Origin: Lentisphaerota bacterium
GTDB lineage: Bacteria > Verrucomicrobiota > Lentisphaeria > Oligosphaerales > PUNB01
Assembly (NCBI GenBank): GCA_003552565.1
Contig: PUNB01000047.1
Span: forward strand, 1 to 6,065
Reading direction: 5' to 3'
Length of the DNA: 6,065 nucleotides
This document shows, one piece after another, positions 5,470-6,065 of the stretch. The notes beneath the pieces are model-generated. The model ran no database searches and was not told where the DNA came from. It saw only the letters and a list, made by a program, of their open reading frames with translations. The translations under genes were made by a program, and so were the position numbers. How positions within the stretch are numbered: position 1 is the stretch's first letter; each line of letters begins with the position of its first letter.

Positions 5470-5547
5470 GAGGGCGAGCGTCCCCGCGAGCTGATGGAGG
5501 GCGAGCGTCCCCGCGAGCTGATGGAGAGCGAGCGTCCCCGCGAGCCA
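5467..5547. repeat. Three tandem 27-bp units
   Basis: Units at 5467-5493 and 5494-5520 are identical; the third (5521-5547) differs by GGGC to GAGC and at the last bases. The unit length is a multiple of three, so all frames stay open and one reads MEGERPREL repeatedly; another reads GRASPRAD. With no ribosome binding site, no family resemblance and both strands open, I treat it as non-coding repeat DNA. Confidence 0.9.
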
Positions 5548-5756
5548 CAAGTAACGACCGGACTCTGGACGGTCGATCCCCCACACTTCGTCTCCCCCGC
5601 TCTTCGTCAGTCCGATGCTCACGAAAACAGCAGGATCAGGGTGTACGAGTATGTGCGGATACAAGGCAAACATCGTAACGACATCCACGTACTCTTACAC
5701 CTACTCGCACACGCCAATCTATGTAATTCCCCACACTTCGCACAATATGCAGAATG
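5537..5756. repeat. Duplicated block B
   Basis: Shortened second copy of block A. GTGTACGAGTATGTGCG (5641-5657) and the reverse complement of 5696-5712 are alike at about 13 of 17 positions, the remnant of the inverted pair seen more clearly in block A. It ends with CACACTTCGCACAATATGC and AGAATG as block A does. Confidence 0.85.
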
Positions 5757-5799
5757 TAGCAGCCCGAGGATATGAAGATGTCAAGACGTGACGGGCTTT

Positions 5800-5810
5800 G
5801 TGTTTCACAT
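5800..5810. repeat. 11-bp direct repeat, left side of MITE-like element
   Basis: GTGTTTCACAT is identical to 5945-5955 and directly abuts the folded element at 5811-5944, as a target site duplication would. Nine of its bases also occur at 252-260 in another setting. Confidence 0.6.
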
Positions 5811-5944
<134 letters not shown>

Positions 5945-5955
5945 GTGTTTCACAT
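5945..5955. repeat. 11-bp direct repeat, right side of MITE-like element
   Basis: Second copy of GTGTTTCACAT. Here it continues into AAGCCC and the GC-rich module, which suggests that the uninterrupted target was this module and that the folded element went into it. Confidence 0.6.
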
Positions 5956-5991
5956 AAGCCCTACCGCCGGCGCGCGGCGCCTGATACCCCG
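5956..5991. repeat. GC-rich dispersed module, right copy
   Basis: AAGCCC, CCGCCGGCGCG and GATACCCCG match the left end of the window (1-38) in order. Twenty bases further on, the AATAATGAA/GAATTCTGAATG repeat follows, as it does in the left copy after a longer insert. Confidence 0.7.
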
Positions 5992-6030
5992 TAGAAGAAA
6001 CAGGGAACACTAATAATGAATTTTGAATTC

Positions 6031-6057
6031 TGAATTCTGAATGTTGAGTTTCGGACA
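6031..6057. repeat. 27-bp direct repeat, right copy
   Basis: Identical to 165-191. Here the TGAATTC unit is doubled (6024-6037), so this copy carries one more 7-bp step than the left one. It runs into the window edge. Confidence 0.9.
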
Positions 6058-6065
6058 GACCAGAC

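Noticed and set aside
5460..5775. Plus- and minus-strand frames with MEGERPREL, GRASPRAD or LAGTLALHQ repeats
   Set aside because: All come from the 27-bp tandem, whose length keeps every frame open. Coding on both strands at once is not credible and no translation signal is present.

Overview
The window is a bacterial chromosomal segment with three protein genes, all on the minus strand, separated by unusually long intergenic stretches full of short repeats. Reading with transcription (right to left) the order is: an amidohydrolase-family metal-dependent hydrolase (5019-4210), a YycJ/WalJ-type metallo-beta-lactamase-fold nuclease (3905-3090) and an ATP-dependent Lon protease (2802-316). The three proteins are intact: every catalytic motif I looked for is present and no frameshift is visible. 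They share a direction, but the gaps of 304 and 287 bp, each holding repeats, argue against a tight operon. The sequence does not connect the three in one pathway; Lon and WalJ are both housekeeping functions (protein quality control, DNA end processing).

Organism: an uncultivated Gram-negative-like bacterium is most likely. The intergenic repeats (27-bp units that read MEGERPREL in one frame, CACTTCGTCC-type short tandems, TCCGCC..GGCGGA palindromes, and a structured element containing GCACTCC..GGAGTGC) resemble what I remember from Kiritimatiellota/Lentisphaerota and other PVC-group metagenome assemblies. That is recollection, not a search, and I hold it with low to moderate confidence.

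Layout: 1-315 has no gene but holds a hairpin, a 14-bp triple tandem and AT-rich GAATTCTGAATG repeats. 316-2802 is lon. 2803-3089 holds a nested hairpin cluster and a 30-bp repeat. 3090-3905 is walJ, with a perfect palindrome in its leader. 3906-4209 holds a second copy of the same composite repeat. 4210-5019 is the amidohydrolase, whose stop codon lies in the loop of a perfect 19-bp inverted repeat. 5020-6065 (over 1 kb) has no credible gene. It contains a candidate promoter, a duplicated 220-290 bp block, three kinds of tandem repeat, and a 134-bp element with imperfect terminal inverted repeats flanked by perfect 11-bp direct repeats.

The best candidate for something not yet described is this non-coding material: a MITE-like folded element with a target-duplication signature (5800-5955) and a family of composite palindromic repeats placed before two consecutive genes. 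I see no defence system, CRISPR array, phage gene, transposase or RNA gene of a known class.
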